Positions 44,288 through 55,957 of a DNA stretch of 64,000 nucleotides are shown here, one piece after another. Under the pieces are notes generated by a model. That model worked only from the letters and a program-made list of their open reading frames with translations, was not told the origin of the DNA and ran no database searches. The stretch comes from Planctomycetales bacterium (GTDB lineage Bacteria; Planctomycetota; Planctomycetia; Isosphaerales; Isosphaeraceae), in assembly GCA_027451885.1 (NCBI GenBank), contig DAIDHX010000301.1, positions 1-64,000 of the forward strand. The letters are read 5' to 3'. A program made the translations under genes and the position numbers. How positions within the stretch are numbered: the stretch's first letter is position 1; the number at the start of each line of letters is the position of its first letter.

Positions 44288-45905
44288 CCTGGCGCAGAGT
44301 CTCATCCAGCCAGCCCTCGCGAACGCCCTTCTTTCCCGGATGAATCCGAACAGCCACAAATGAGCGATCCCATCGCGTCTGGGGGCCTCGTTTGACCAGT
44401 TCAAGCCGGCCCAGATGGATCAATTCACCAAGGTCGCGGTCGCGGCCAATCACCAGCCATGAATTGGTGCTGGACATGGGACCCGTCTCCCGCCAGCCAT
44501 CATGCACATCGCGCTCCGGAGGATGCAGAGCAAGGTCCAGCACACCCTGCCTCCAACTTGCGTAACGACCGAGATAGTACAATCGGGCTCCGCGATCATA
44601 GGGCACCTCGCCAAAGGGGCTAGGGTACGGCAGGCGATCCCATTCGTCGTACAAAAATACGACAGGTTCATCCCTTCGCGGGCTCAAAGTTTGATAGAAG
44701 GCCCATTCCTCAGCGCGGCGATCAAAACGCGGCACAACCCAACCGAAGGCCAGGCCATATGCACCTGCCAGGAACGTGAGTCCAAGCATCCAGGAACGAC
44801 GCAAACCGAACTCATCGCATGCCTCAGCCTGGCGCCGTCGGTCGGCGATAGCGATCAGAACGTCCGCTGCCCAGATCGACCAGGGAATTTGAGCTGCAAT
44901 CACATAATGGGCATGGCGCGCTCGCGCACATCCTAATACCACCAGCGGAACAAATCCCCACACCAACAAGAACGCGTGATCGCCCGGTCTCGATTCAGGA
45001 TCGATCTGCGTGCGCCTGATCCGCCGGAGGCTTCCAGCCGCGCCCCAGACTGCAAACGGTGTCCAGGGCAACGCCTGACCCAAAATCCCCACGATATATT
45101 GGCCCCAGGACTCGCCCGTGAATGGGCTCGCCAAGCCTGATCCGCCAAATCGGCCAAAGCTATGGGTCCACCACAGTAACCAGGCATCCCCGCCATGAAT
45201 GACGCCCATGGCCAATGGCCATAAATAAATGAAGATTAATACAAGTACAAGAGATATTGGCTCACAGAGTTTTCGTAACCAGCTTCGATCCTGATCCACC
45301 AGCGCAATGCCAGCGACCAGCAGCAGAACAAACAGCGGCCCAAAACCAATCCCCTTCACGAGCGAGGAAACCCCGAGACTGATCATGAAGAGCCAGCGAC
45401 CGTAGCGCGCGAACCGGCTTGTGGTCCCAGGCGATCGTACAAGGAGTAGACCCACCATGGCCCAGCAAATCACGCAAGCAAGAATGATATCTGCTTCCGC
45501 AAGGCGTCCGCGGGCTACGGTCCAGTATGTGGTAGCCTGCAGCGCTCCGCTTAAGATCCCCACGCGTGGTCCACGCTCAAGCCGTCCAACCAGCGCTGTT
45601 CCCACGACCAGCAAGAGAGCCGCAATCGCGGACGGAATTCGCGAAACCAGGGGACTCACATGGCCAGTCGTCCAGCCCAGCGCCGCGACAAGCCACCATG
45701 GCAACGGGGGCTTTTCCAGCCAGGGAATTGCGCCAATCGTGGGGTATGCCCAGTTGCCTGACGCGAGCATCTCAATCGCGCCTTGCGCGATGAATGCTTC
45801 GTGATAATGCAGCCACCCTTGACCAGCCAGGCCGAGGCTGACGGCCAGAGCCCAGAGCCCAATCAACCAGCTCGCATCTTGCCAGCGCGCCTGGGGTTGA
45901 GCCAT
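44211..45905 (-). CDS. GT39-type membrane glycosyltransferase
   Basis: A 564-residue integral membrane protein with about twelve helices. The first loop holds H-Y-H-E-A-F-I-A-Q-G-A-I-E-M-L-A and W-L-E-K-P-P-L-P-W-W, the acidic and K-P-P-L motifs of the ArnT/PMT superfamily that uses polyprenyl-phosphate sugars. The C-terminal 130 residues are soluble. GAGGGA precedes ATG 45905. Acceptor unknown (lipid, wall polymer or protein). Its 3' end overlaps that of fdhD by 77 bases on the other strand. Confidence 0.85.
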   Translation of the reverse strand: MAQPQARWQDASWLIGLWALAVSLGLAGQGWLHYHEAFIAQGAIEMLASGNWAYPTIGAIPWLEKPPLPWWLVAALGWTTGHVSPLVSRIPSAIAALLLVVGTALVGRLERGPRVGILSGALQATTYWTVARGRLAEADIILACVICWAMVGLLLVRSPGTTSRFARYGRWLFMISLGVSSLVKGIGFGPLFVLLLVAGIALVDQDRSWLRKLCEPISLVLVLIFIYLWPLAMGVIHGGDAWLLWWTHSFGRFGGSGLASPFTGESWGQYIVGILGQALPWTPFAVWGAAGSLRRIRRTQIDPESRPGDHAFLLVWGFVPLVVLGCARARHAHYVIAAQIPWSIWAADVLIAIADRRRQAEACDEFGLRRSWMLGLTFLAGAYGLAFGWVVPRFDRRAEEWAFYQTLSPRRDEPVVFLYDEWDRLPYPSPFGEVPYDRGARLYYLGRYASWRQGVLDLALHPPERDVHDGWRETGPMSSTNSWLVIGRDRDLGELIHLGRLELVKRGPQTRWDRSFVAVRIHPGKKGVREGWLDETLRQVRASADSGPGSLRNETVLARSAHRR

Positions 45906-46184
45906 GATTTGGTCCCTCTTCAGCGCTCAGGTTTTCCGTGCCCGCAAACCCTACCGAAAACCTCCATTTCCGCCTATCTGAATCTGCGAACGACGCATCT
46001 CTCGATCGAGTGTTGGTGGCCCTGTTGTCACCTGGCTGTTCAGAACCCGTTGATCAATTCACCCCTGGTCCCTTTTGTTGTGTTCGTCGCCGTCTCATAC
46101 CGACTTTCATCAACGGACTCCTGTTGCTGTGAACGATCGATGCACATCGTCGCCAACGCTTTGTCCACTCTGGCTCGAGCAACG

Positions 46185-46213
46185 TTGAATCTGAATAAGG
46201 TCTTTGCTATCAT
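46185..46213 (+). promoter_or_regulatory. Sigma-70-type promoter upstream of dnaN
   Basis: TTGAAT (46185-46190), exactly 17 bases, TATCAT (46208-46213). Transcription would begin near 46220, about 9 bases before the small gene at 46229 and about 380 before dnaN. Confidence 0.6.
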
Positions 46214-46228
46214 CATGTTGACTGACCG

Positions 46229-46375
46229 ATGTCGAGTTTTATCCACGGCATCGTATTGGCTCTCGAAGATTACGACGATGAGAGCCTTGTCATCATCTTC
46301 CGAGATGGTGGGATCACCAACTTGGGATCGTCGTATCCCGCGACGAACTGGCTCGCCACCCCGAGGGTTGCTTAA
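46229..46375 (+). CDS. Candidate small acidic protein of 48 residues in dnaN leader
   Basis: ATG 46229 to TAA 46375. It has no recognised family but reads like a folded protein. It starts M-S-S-F-I-H-G-I-V-L-A-L, then a strongly acidic E-D-Y-D-D-E, then L-V-I-I-F-R-D-G-G-I-T, and ends with tyrosine, tryptophan and proline. This looks like two or three beta strands with a turn. There is no Shine-Dalgarno sequence, but the promoter at 46185-46213 would put the transcript start only about 9 bases upstream, as for near-leaderless genes. It could instead be a chance frame in the dnaN leader. Confidence 0.4.
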   Translation: MSSFIHGIVLALEDYDDESLVIIFRDGGITNLGSSYPATNWLATPRVA

Positions 46376-46598
46376 GCACTGGTCGAGAAGCAAGGTCGCT
46401 GCGCAGGTCGCAGGGGACTGAGTCGGGTGAGCTTCACCTTCCCGGCCGCTTGGAGCAGCCAGGGATGAGTCGCGGGTCCAGGTTGGATCGAAGCGCAGGC
46501 AAGCTCGATCCACGGCCAGGGGACAATGAGATATTGGCCCGAGCACGCTGATGCCCTGGGCGCAGAGCGGGCCATCCAAGCCGACGGGTGGGTTTCGA

Positions 46599-47720
46599 AT
46601 GAGGGCCGTGTGCCATCGCGAGGGTTTGCTGTCGGCATTTGCGGCCGTGAGCGGGGTCGCGCCGCTGCGGAGTCCCAAGGCGATCCTCCAGAATGTGAAG
46701 TTCACCGTGGATCGCACACGCGGCGCAACTCTCATGGCCACCGACCTTGAGGTAGGCATCCGCGCGCGAGTGCTCGGAGTCACCGCGGAAGAAAATGGAG
46801 CTGTGGTGCTTCCCACCGCGCGAATGTCATCGATCCTGAGAACAGCGCTCGATGAGACGCTGACGATTGAGAGCGATGACCAGAGGCTCCTGGTTCGCGG
46901 TGCACACTCGGAGTTCAGCCTGCCGCTTGAGGATGTTGAGCTCTTCCCGGAGTTGCCCGAATTTGCCGCGGCAAGCTATCACACCATCGCGGCCGGCGAC
47001 CTCAAGAAGCTCATCCGGCGTACGGTGTTCGCGACGGACGTCGAAAGCACGCGTTACGCCCTCGGAGGCGTGCTCTTTGAATTCACTGCGGATTTACTAG
47101 CGCTCGTTGGAACAGATGGTCGGCGGCTCGCCCGGATGACGGCCGCGCTCGAAGCCGAGAACAGCCCGGCGCTACCCGGGGGCAGTCCAGTCGTGCCCGT
47201 GAAGGCGCTCAAGCTCCTCGAACGCAACCTGCTCGACGATGATCCGCCGGTGCATCTGGTGATCCAGGCAGGAACATCCATTCTCATTCGCACGGAAAGC
47301 GCGGTGATTTACAGCCGGCTCGTCGAGGGCCGTTTTCCCCGCTATCAGGACGTCTTCCCCGCGAGCGTGGAAACCAAGATCCCCATGCAGGTTGGCCCGC
47401 TCCGGATTGCCGTGGAGCAAGCTGCGATTGTGACCAGCGACGAAAGTCGAGGCGTTGACTTCCGCTTCTCGGAAGGGGTACTTTCGCTTATCACACAAAC
47501 CGCCGAGATCGGAAGCTCGCACATCGAGCTGCCGATCCCATACGAAGGCAAGCCAATCGAGATCACATTCGATCCGCGCTACTTGATCGATGCGCTCAAG
47601 ACCCTGGATGACAGCGCAACCATCACGGCGGAGCTGATCGACTCCAAAAACGCGGCTGTGTTTCGCACTGACGATCACTACGTCTATGTCGTCATGCCGC
47701 TCACCCGTGAGCGCAACTAA
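46599..47720 (+). CDS. dnaN: DNA polymerase III sliding clamp, beta subunit
   Basis: A 373-residue clamp of three similar domains. Parts seen: L-Q-N-V-K-F near the start, L-M-A-T-D-L-E-V-G-I, F-A-T-D-V-E-S-T-R-Y-A-L-G-G-V-L-F, L-V-G-T-D-G-R-R-L-A, V-E-G-R-F-P-R-Y-Q-D-V-F-P and the C-terminal Y-V-V-M-P-L (usually near the last residues). It keeps the polymerase on DNA. ATG 46599 gives the usual length; the frame is open to 46551. dciA and gyrB follow on the same strand. Confidence 0.96.
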   Translation: MRAVCHREGLLSAFAAVSGVAPLRSPKAILQNVKFTVDRTRGATLMATDLEVGIRARVLGVTAEENGAVVLPTARMSSILRTALDETLTIESDDQRLLVRGAHSEFSLPLEDVELFPELPEFAAASYHTIAAGDLKKLIRRTVFATDVESTRYALGGVLFEFTADLLALVGTDGRRLARMTAALEAENSPALPGGSPVVPVKALKLLERNLLDDDPPVHLVIQAGTSILIRTESAVIYSRLVEGRFPRYQDVFPASVETKIPMQVGPLRIAVEQAAIVTSDESRGVDFRFSEGVLSLITQTAEIGSSHIELPIPYEGKPIEITFDPRYLIDALKTLDDSATITAELIDSKNAAVFRTDDHYVYVVMPLTRERN

Positions 47721-47877
47721 GGTCAAGACCGGGCACGATTAGAACTGGCCCAACGGCCTTGAATCCCACCAGGCGAACGAGGTGTGCAATCTTCAGCCCA
47801 GGCGCAAGGTTCAGGATGGCAAAACGGCGCGGGGATGTGAGCGAAACCACGGGGCGTGAGGAAGGATCATCACGGAG

Positions 47878-48204
47878 ATGACCAGCCCAAACCAACGGGG
47901 ACCGCGGCCTCTAGGAGACGTGCTTGGAGACCTGTTTGCAATTCGCGGCCTGGCGCGGTTGCGCGCCCGCCAGGAGCTTGAAGCAGCCTGGACGGAGGCT
48001 GTGGGAGAGGCGTACGCGCGCGAGACTCGTGTCGATGAGGCAAAGGGTGGCGTGCTCCACGTAACGGTTGCAAATTCGTCGTTACTCGCGGAGCTGGCGG
48101 GCTTTCGCAAGGCAGAGCTTCTCGCAGCAATGCGGGCAAACGCGCGTGGCAGCTCCATTCGCGACCTGCGTTTCCGACTCGGCAAGGTCAACCCGAGAGC
48201 ATGA
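47878..48204 (+). CDS. dciA: DciA-like protein (DUF721), helicase loader
   Basis: A 108-residue basic protein of the DUF721 family. It has L-G-D-V-L-G-D-L-F, a helix ending E-A-A-W-T-E-A-V-G, and the KH-like fold segment G-V-L-H-V-T-V-A-N-S-S-L-L-A-E-L. DciA loads the replicative helicase in bacteria lacking DnaC, and it often lies near dnaA-gyrB, as here between dnaN and gyrB. Confidence 0.85.
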   Translation: MTSPNQRGPRPLGDVLGDLFAIRGLARLRARQELEAAWTEAVGEAYARETRVDEAKGGVLHVTVANSSLLAELAGFRKAELLAAMRANARGSSIRDLRFRLGKVNPRA

Positions 48205-48252
48205 TGCCAAACAAATTGAGTCATTGGCATTCTTGAAGTCGAGGAGTAGTGA

Positions 48253-50838
<2,586 letters not shown>

Positions 50839-51130
50839 TCGGTGAGCCTGGAGGGGTCGACACGCCATGGCAGGGAGCGAGTTGCCTGGCGTCGTGAGTG
50901 GAGCTGAGAACTCGAGCAGGCGAGCTAATGCCCGTCTTGCCACCGCGGCTGAGAGCAACCGTACGTCGGCCTGTGGAAGCCGGCATGGGGCAAGGAAGTG
51001 GCAATCGCGGAGTGCAAAGGCCGAATCGTCCTGGGGTTGTGATCTATCTCCAGAAGTGAGTCCACCACGAGATCGACGATCTGGTGGAACTTAGTCGGCG
51101 ATTCGGAGCGCACTTGCAGGCGGAAGTTGC

Positions 51131-54100
51131 ATGACGGGAATTGCTCAGAAAGTCGCGCGGAACTTTAGCGATGCGGTCCGTGCGCGAGGTCAGGCGTATT
51201 TCCTCAAGGGGCGCGTTACCCTCCTGGCTGCACGTGGGGGTGAGGTTGTTGCCCGGGTTCGTGGTACGACGAAGTACCGCGTGCGGCTGCGGCTGCGTGG
51301 GCCCAGGTTGCTCACCATGTGTAGCTGCCCCTATTTCAGTCCGGACGGCGAGCCTTGCAAGCATCTTTGGGCGACGCTGTTGCTTGCGGAATCGCGCGGC
51401 TTGCTGCAAACACCGCCGGTCGCCGTGATTCAAATGGTGCCGGAACTTCCGCGTAGCGCCCCGCCGGTGGGTTACGAGGGCACTGTGGGGCACCCGGCCG
51501 AAGGCGGTGGCTACCCGCTGGGTGATGAACTCGGCCCCCGAAGTCTTCCTCCGTCGTCTCGGCCTCGGCCTCGGCCGCGCGATCGAGGTGGTCGCCCGGA
51601 CGTTGGCGGGCCACCCGGCGCGTGGAATCGTCCCGCGCCTCCGGCGGGGGAGCGCCGGCGAGGTGATCTATCGGGCCGCGCCAAGATGAAAGGGGGTGCT
51701 CATCCGCCCCATGGAGCACCCGGCAATCCCTTGCGCGCCAAGGCGGTGAACCGGAACTCCAAACGGCTTCTTGTCTATGTCCTGGACGTTGGTGCCACCT
51801 CGACCCAGAACCAGGTCGTTATCGAACTTGCCCGCAGGCAGCGGAAAGTCACCGGCGAATGGGGACCATTACGCCCCTGGTATTACGCGCCCCAGGCGGC
51901 TCACGTCAAGTACGAGCCCGAGGATCGGCTGATCCTTGCGCTCCTTGATGAAGCCCACGGCGGTGCGTATTCGACCGCACCTGCCGGGGCCATCGCCCCT
52001 GCTCGGCCCGCGGGCGCGGGCTCCGAGCGAGCAGATCGAGGAATCCGGGGAACACGCCGATTTGTCCTCCGCAAGGATCAGGCAGCGCTTGTGGAACGGC
52101 TCGCGCGTACCGGCCGCTTAAGGCTCCGGCGGACGGACGGCGAGGACGAGCCGCCCACCATTCGCTGGGATGACGGCCAGCCCTGGCGATTCTCTCTCGA
52201 CATCCGTTCAGAACTCGGCGGCAAACGCTGGTCCTGGCGTGGAGCGCTCCACCGCGGCGATCAACGCATGGACCTGTCAGAGCCGCTGGTGCTTCTACCT
52301 GGCTTACTGATCCTTGGCGTCGGCCGCGCAGCACGGTTCGACGACCTTGGCGTCATGCCCTGGATTCTGCGGTTGCGGTTTGAAAAGGAAATTACCTTCG
52401 TCGAGCCGCAGCAGGATCTCATGCTCGGCCGTATCCTCGCCGAAACCCGAGTGCCCCCACTCGAGCTCGTGGAGTCGCTGCCGCTCGACGAGATTATTGC
52501 CAAGCCCCGGCCTTGCATCACCCTGCGCACACCCCGCCAGAACTGGGGCCTGGGATCAGATAAACTCATCGGTGAACTTGAATTTGACTACGATGGTGCG
52601 GTGATCCCCGCGGGGCGGACCACTCCGCTGGCTGTCTCAACCGAGCTGGGCCTTGTGATTCGCCGCGATCCGCGCACCGAGAGCGCAGCGGACGTGAAGC
52701 TCTTTGAGCTGGGATTTCGCGAGGCCAAGGATCCTCGGCTCGATCCAGGCACGCTGGAGCTTCCGGCAAAACGCATGCCTCAGGTTGCCAAGGATCTGGT
52801 GGCGGCCGGGTGGCGCGTCGAGGCGGAGGGCAAGCTGATTCGCCCCGCCGGCGAGTTCAAGCTCGCGCTTTCCACCGGGATCGATTGGTTCGAGCTCGGC
52901 GGCGGTGTGGACTACGGCGATCAGCGCGTGAACTTGCCCGAGCTGCTGGCGGCGGCCAAGCGCGGCGAGACCATGATTGAACTGGGCGATGGCACGATGG
53001 GCATGCTCCCTGAGGAGTGGCTCAAAAAGTACGGCATGCTCGCTGACCTGGCAACTTCTGCTAATGGATGCCTGCGCTTTGGCTCGTCCCAGGCGGGGAT
53101 GCTCGATGCCCTGCTGGCGAATCAGCCGGAAATCCAGGTCGACGCGGCGTTCGAGAAAATCCGCCAGAATCTGCGCGAATTCGAGGGGATTGTCCCGGTC
53201 GATTCGCCGCCAGGGTTCCATGGCGAATTACGGCCATACCAGCGTGAGGGGTTAGGCTGGCTCGATTATCTGCACCGTTTTGGTTTTGGCGGAATCCTGG
53301 CGGACGATATGGGCCTGGGCAAGACGATCCAGGTGCTAGCGCTTCTTCAGCGCAGGCGAGCGCATCGCCAGTCGAAAGGACCATCGCTCGCCGTGGTGCC
53401 TCGATCGCTCGTCTTCAACTGGATCCAGGAGGCGGCGAAATTCACGCCTCGCCTGCGCGTGCTGGAATATACAGGCCCTGGCCGCCATGCACTCCGTGAG
53501 AATTTTCCCGAGTATGACCTCGTGGTCACCACCTACGGCACTGTGCGCACCGACATCGCGGAGCTCACGGCGTTTGAATTCGATTATGCGATCCTGGACG
53601 AGGCTCAGGCGATCAAGAACTCAGAAAGCCAGTCGGCGAAGGCTGCGCGGCTTTTGCGCAGCCGGTTCAAACTGGCGATGAGCGGTACTCCGATTGAAAA
53701 TCACCTGGGAGAGCTCTGGTCGATCTTCGAGTTTCTGAATCCCGGAATGCTTGGGGCGGACACGGTCTTCAAGCGGTTCACGAGCGGTGGTTCGAACCTC
53801 GATCAGGGGGACCGTTTCCTCCTGGCCAAGGCGCTCCGACCTTTCATACTCAGGCGCACCAAACAACAAGTGGTGCGCGACCTGCCTGACAAGACCGAGC
53901 AAACGCTATTCTGCGACATGGAGGCCGAGCAAAGGCGGTGTTATGACGAGCTTCGGGCTCACTACCGCGATGCGCTCTTGCGCAAGGACGCGGCAGAGCT
54001 CAATCGCTCCAAGATCGAAGTGCTGGAAGCACTGCTGCGACTGCGACAGGCCGCGTGTCACCCTGGCCTCATCGCCGACGAACTGCTTCACGAGCCGAGC

Positions 54101-54607
54101 GCCAAGCTCGATATGCTCTTACCTTCGCTCGCGGAGATTGTTGAGGAAGGCCATAAGGTGCTCGTGTTCTCACAGTTCACGAGCTTTCTGGCGATTGTGC
54201 GGGAACGGCTTGAGCAGGAAAACATCGTCCACGAATATCTCGATGGCCGCACCCGCAATCGCGCGGCCAAGGTTGAGCGATTCCAGAATGATCCAGCGTG
54301 CCCCGTGTTCCTTATTAGCCTGAAGGCAGGCGGGCTGGGTCTCAACCTCACCGCGGCGGAGTATGTTTACTTGCTCGATCCCTGGTGGAACCCAGCCGTC
54401 GAGGCGCAGGCGATCGACCGCTCGCACCGGATCGGCCAGACCCAACATGTGTTTGCCTACCGCCTGATCTGCCGCAACACGGTCGAGGAGAAGATTCTCG
54501 AACTCCAGCAAAAGAAGCGCGACCTGGCCGACGCCATCTTGAATGCGGACGACCGGAGCGTCATTCAGAACCTCTCGCGGGAAGATCTCGAGTTCCTGCT
54601 GTCTTGA
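51131..54607 (+). CDS. SWIM-SNF2 family DNA-dependent ATPase
   Basis: An 1158-residue SWI2/SNF2 protein. An N-terminal SWIM zinc motif (C63-x-C65, C76-x-H78) is followed by a linker of about 100 residues rich in Pro, Gly and Arg (roughly 115-210). A beta-rich middle domain (210-680) comes next, then the motor: G-M-G-L-G-K-T with K near 730, D-E-A-Q near 823, S-G-T-P-I-E-N and the second lobe L-D-P-W-W-N-P-A-V-E-A-Q-A-x-D-R-x-H-R-I-G-Q. It likely remodels DNA-protein complexes in repair or transcription. The low-complexity linker is odd beside the rest and might hide a pair of frameshifts. Confidence 0.92.
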   Translation: MTGIAQKVARNFSDAVRARGQAYFLKGRVTLLAARGGEVVARVRGTTKYRVRLRLRGPRLLTMCSCPYFSPDGEPCKHLWATLLLAESRGLLQTPPVAVIQMVPELPRSAPPVGYEGTVGHPAEGGGYPLGDELGPRSLPPSSRPRPRPRDRGGRPDVGGPPGAWNRPAPPAGERRRGDLSGRAKMKGGAHPPHGAPGNPLRAKAVNRNSKRLLVYVLDVGATSTQNQVVIELARRQRKVTGEWGPLRPWYYAPQAAHVKYEPEDRLILALLDEAHGGAYSTAPAGAIAPARPAGAGSERADRGIRGTRRFVLRKDQAALVERLARTGRLRLRRTDGEDEPPTIRWDDGQPWRFSLDIRSELGGKRWSWRGALHRGDQRMDLSEPLVLLPGLLILGVGRAARFDDLGVMPWILRLRFEKEITFVEPQQDLMLGRILAETRVPPLELVESLPLDEIIAKPRPCITLRTPRQNWGLGSDKLIGELEFDYDGAVIPAGRTTPLAVSTELGLVIRRDPRTESAADVKLFELGFREAKDPRLDPGTLELPAKRMPQVAKDLVAAGWRVEAEGKLIRPAGEFKLALSTGIDWFELGGGVDYGDQRVNLPELLAAAKRGETMIELGDGTMGMLPEEWLKKYGMLADLATSANGCLRFGSSQAGMLDALLANQPEIQVDAAFEKIRQNLREFEGIVPVDSPPGFHGELRPYQREGLGWLDYLHRFGFGGILADDMGLGKTIQVLALLQRRRAHRQSKGPSLAVVPRSLVFNWIQEAAKFTPRLRVLEYTGPGRHALRENFPEYDLVVTTYGTVRTDIAELTAFEFDYAILDEAQAIKNSESQSAKAARLLRSRFKLAMSGTPIENHLGELWSIFEFLNPGMLGADTVFKRFTSGGSNLDQGDRFLLAKALRPFILRRTKQQVVRDLPDKTEQTLFCDMEAEQRRCYDELRAHYRDALLRKDAAELNRSKIEVLEALLRLRQAACHPGLIADELLHEPSAKLDMLLPSLAEIVEEGHKVLVFSQFTSFLAIVRERLEQENIVHEYLDGRTRNRAAKVERFQNDPACPVFLISLKAGGLGLNLTAAEYVYLLDPWWNPAVEAQAIDRSHRIGQTQHVFAYRLICRNTVEEKILELQQKKRDLADAILNADDRSVIQNLSREDLEFLLS

Positions 54608-54637
54608 TTAGCCTCTGTGCCTGGAACGCGCTGTCGC

Positions 54638-55957
54638 TCAAAGCCGCTTGAGAGAGTTGGACCCGCGATCGCCCAGGCCGAAGATGTGCCGCACAAAGGT
54701 CAGCACGGGATGCGGATGCCCAGTCGGGTGATCATGATGCGGTTCTTCCACCGCGGAGCGGACCGCCGCGCGAGGGTGGTGCAAGAACTGATTCTGCAGC
54801 CGAATGGCCATCCGGCTGATGGCTTCGCGTGCCGTGGGACTGAGGTCCGGCTGGGCGGCAAAAAGTGCCGCAAGCTCGCGCTCCCGGATCCGATCCGCAT
54901 GGAGGCCAAGCTCCTGTAAGAGCAAGCCAGCGTCGCGCTGATGAACAAGCCGGTTGTAACAAGCAGCAGCCTCTCGGTCGATGATCGCGAGCGCTGGCTC
55001 AATTCCCTTTCTGCGCTCGAGGAGATTCGATTCCGCCTGCGAGCGCAGATCGTCGACATGGTAAAGCATAACCTGGTCAAGATCGCCGATGGCCGGGTCA
55101 AAGTCCCGAGGTACGGCAATGTCCAGGATCAGGGCCAGGCGATTCCTGCGCGCTTTTTGCACGCGTACATAACGGTTGTATGTAACAATGGGTTCCGTGG
55201 CCGCGGTTGTGCTCACAACCACGTCCGCCGCGGTGAGCGCTGCATCAAGCTGGTCAAAGGGCATGGCCTGCCCATTCCAGCGCGCCGCCGCCTCAATCGC
55301 GCGGTTGGGATCGCGATTCACCACAAGAATCCGCCCGGGCGACATCGTCCTGAGCCGTTCGAGCGTGAGCTCGCCCATTTTACCCGCGCCCAGAACCAGC
55401 ACGGTCTTGTCTGTGAAGGAGTCGAAGACCCCGCGCGCCACATCGAGCGCCACACTGGCAACCGAAAGCCGACCCTGATCCATCCCCGTGCGTTCACGTA
55501 CCAGCTTCCCAACCCGCAGGGCTGACTGAAACAGCGTGTGCAGGATCACGCCAGCCGTTTTGCGCTCAGTCGAGGCCTGGTAGGCGTCTCGGACCTGGCC
55601 CAGGATCTGGCCTTCGCCGAGTACCAGGCTCTCAATGCTCGAGGCAACACGAAAGAGATGCCCAACAACCCCTTGATCGTGGTAGGTCACGAGATGGTTG
55701 GCGAACACACACGGGTCAATGCCATGAAACTGGGCCAGCAGATCTGAGGCTGTGCTTGTAAGTGGGTCCGACTCACCTGGGCTGGCGAGATAAAGCTCAA
55801 CGCGGTTGCAAGTTGAGAGAATCGCGACTTCCTGATCCTCAAGCGCGCGGGAGAAGAATTCGAGCGCAGGACCTAGCTTTCCCTGGTCAAACGCGAGCGC
55901 TTCGCGAACGGAAGCGGGTGCAGAGCGGTGGTCAACGCCGATCGCCAGAAGTCTCAC
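54638..55957 (-). CDS. hemA: Glutamyl-tRNA reductase
   Basis: A 439-residue enzyme of the first step of C5 haem synthesis. It has the G-V-D-H-R-S-A-P start, the active cysteine C50 in S-T-C-N-R-V-E-L-Y, G-E-x-Q-I-L-G-Q-V-R-D-A-Y, and the NADPH loop V-L-G-A-G-K-M-G-E. The start is GTG 55957, overlapping the hemX stop as GTGA, so the two are translationally coupled. Confidence 0.96.
   Translation of the reverse strand: MRLLAIGVDHRSAPASVREALAFDQGKLGPALEFFSRALEDQEVAILSTCNRVELYLASPGESDPLTSTASDLLAQFHGIDPCVFANHLVTYHDQGVVGHLFRVASSIESLVLGEGQILGQVRDAYQASTERKTAGVILHTLFQSALRVGKLVRERTGMDQGRLSVASVALDVARGVFDSFTDKTVLVLGAGKMGELTLERLRTMSPGRILVVNRDPNRAIEAAARWNGQAMPFDQLDAALTAADVVVSTTAATEPIVTYNRYVRVQKARRNRLALILDIAVPRDFDPAIGDLDQVMLYHVDDLRSQAESNLLERRKGIEPALAIIDREAAACYNRLVHQRDAGLLLQELGLHADRIRERELAALFAAQPDLSPTAREAISRMAIRLQNQFLHHPRAAVRSAVEEPHHDHPTGHPHPVLTFVRHIFGLGDRGSNSLKRL

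Larger units (their letters stand above)
45906..46598. other. Long leader region upstream of dnaN
   Basis: Nearly 700 bases between the glycosyltransferase and dnaN. It holds one good promoter (46185-46213), a candidate 48-codon gene (46229-46375) and one near-match to a DnaA box, TTATCCACG at 46239-46247, inside that small gene. I looked for more DnaA boxes and an AT-rich unwinding stretch and found no array, so I do not call an origin. 45906-46184 and 46376-46598 show no gene. Confidence 0.5.

Noticed and set aside
46130-46260. Origin of replication upstream of dnaN
   Set aside because: Only one DnaA-box near-match and no box array or AT-rich unwinding stretch.
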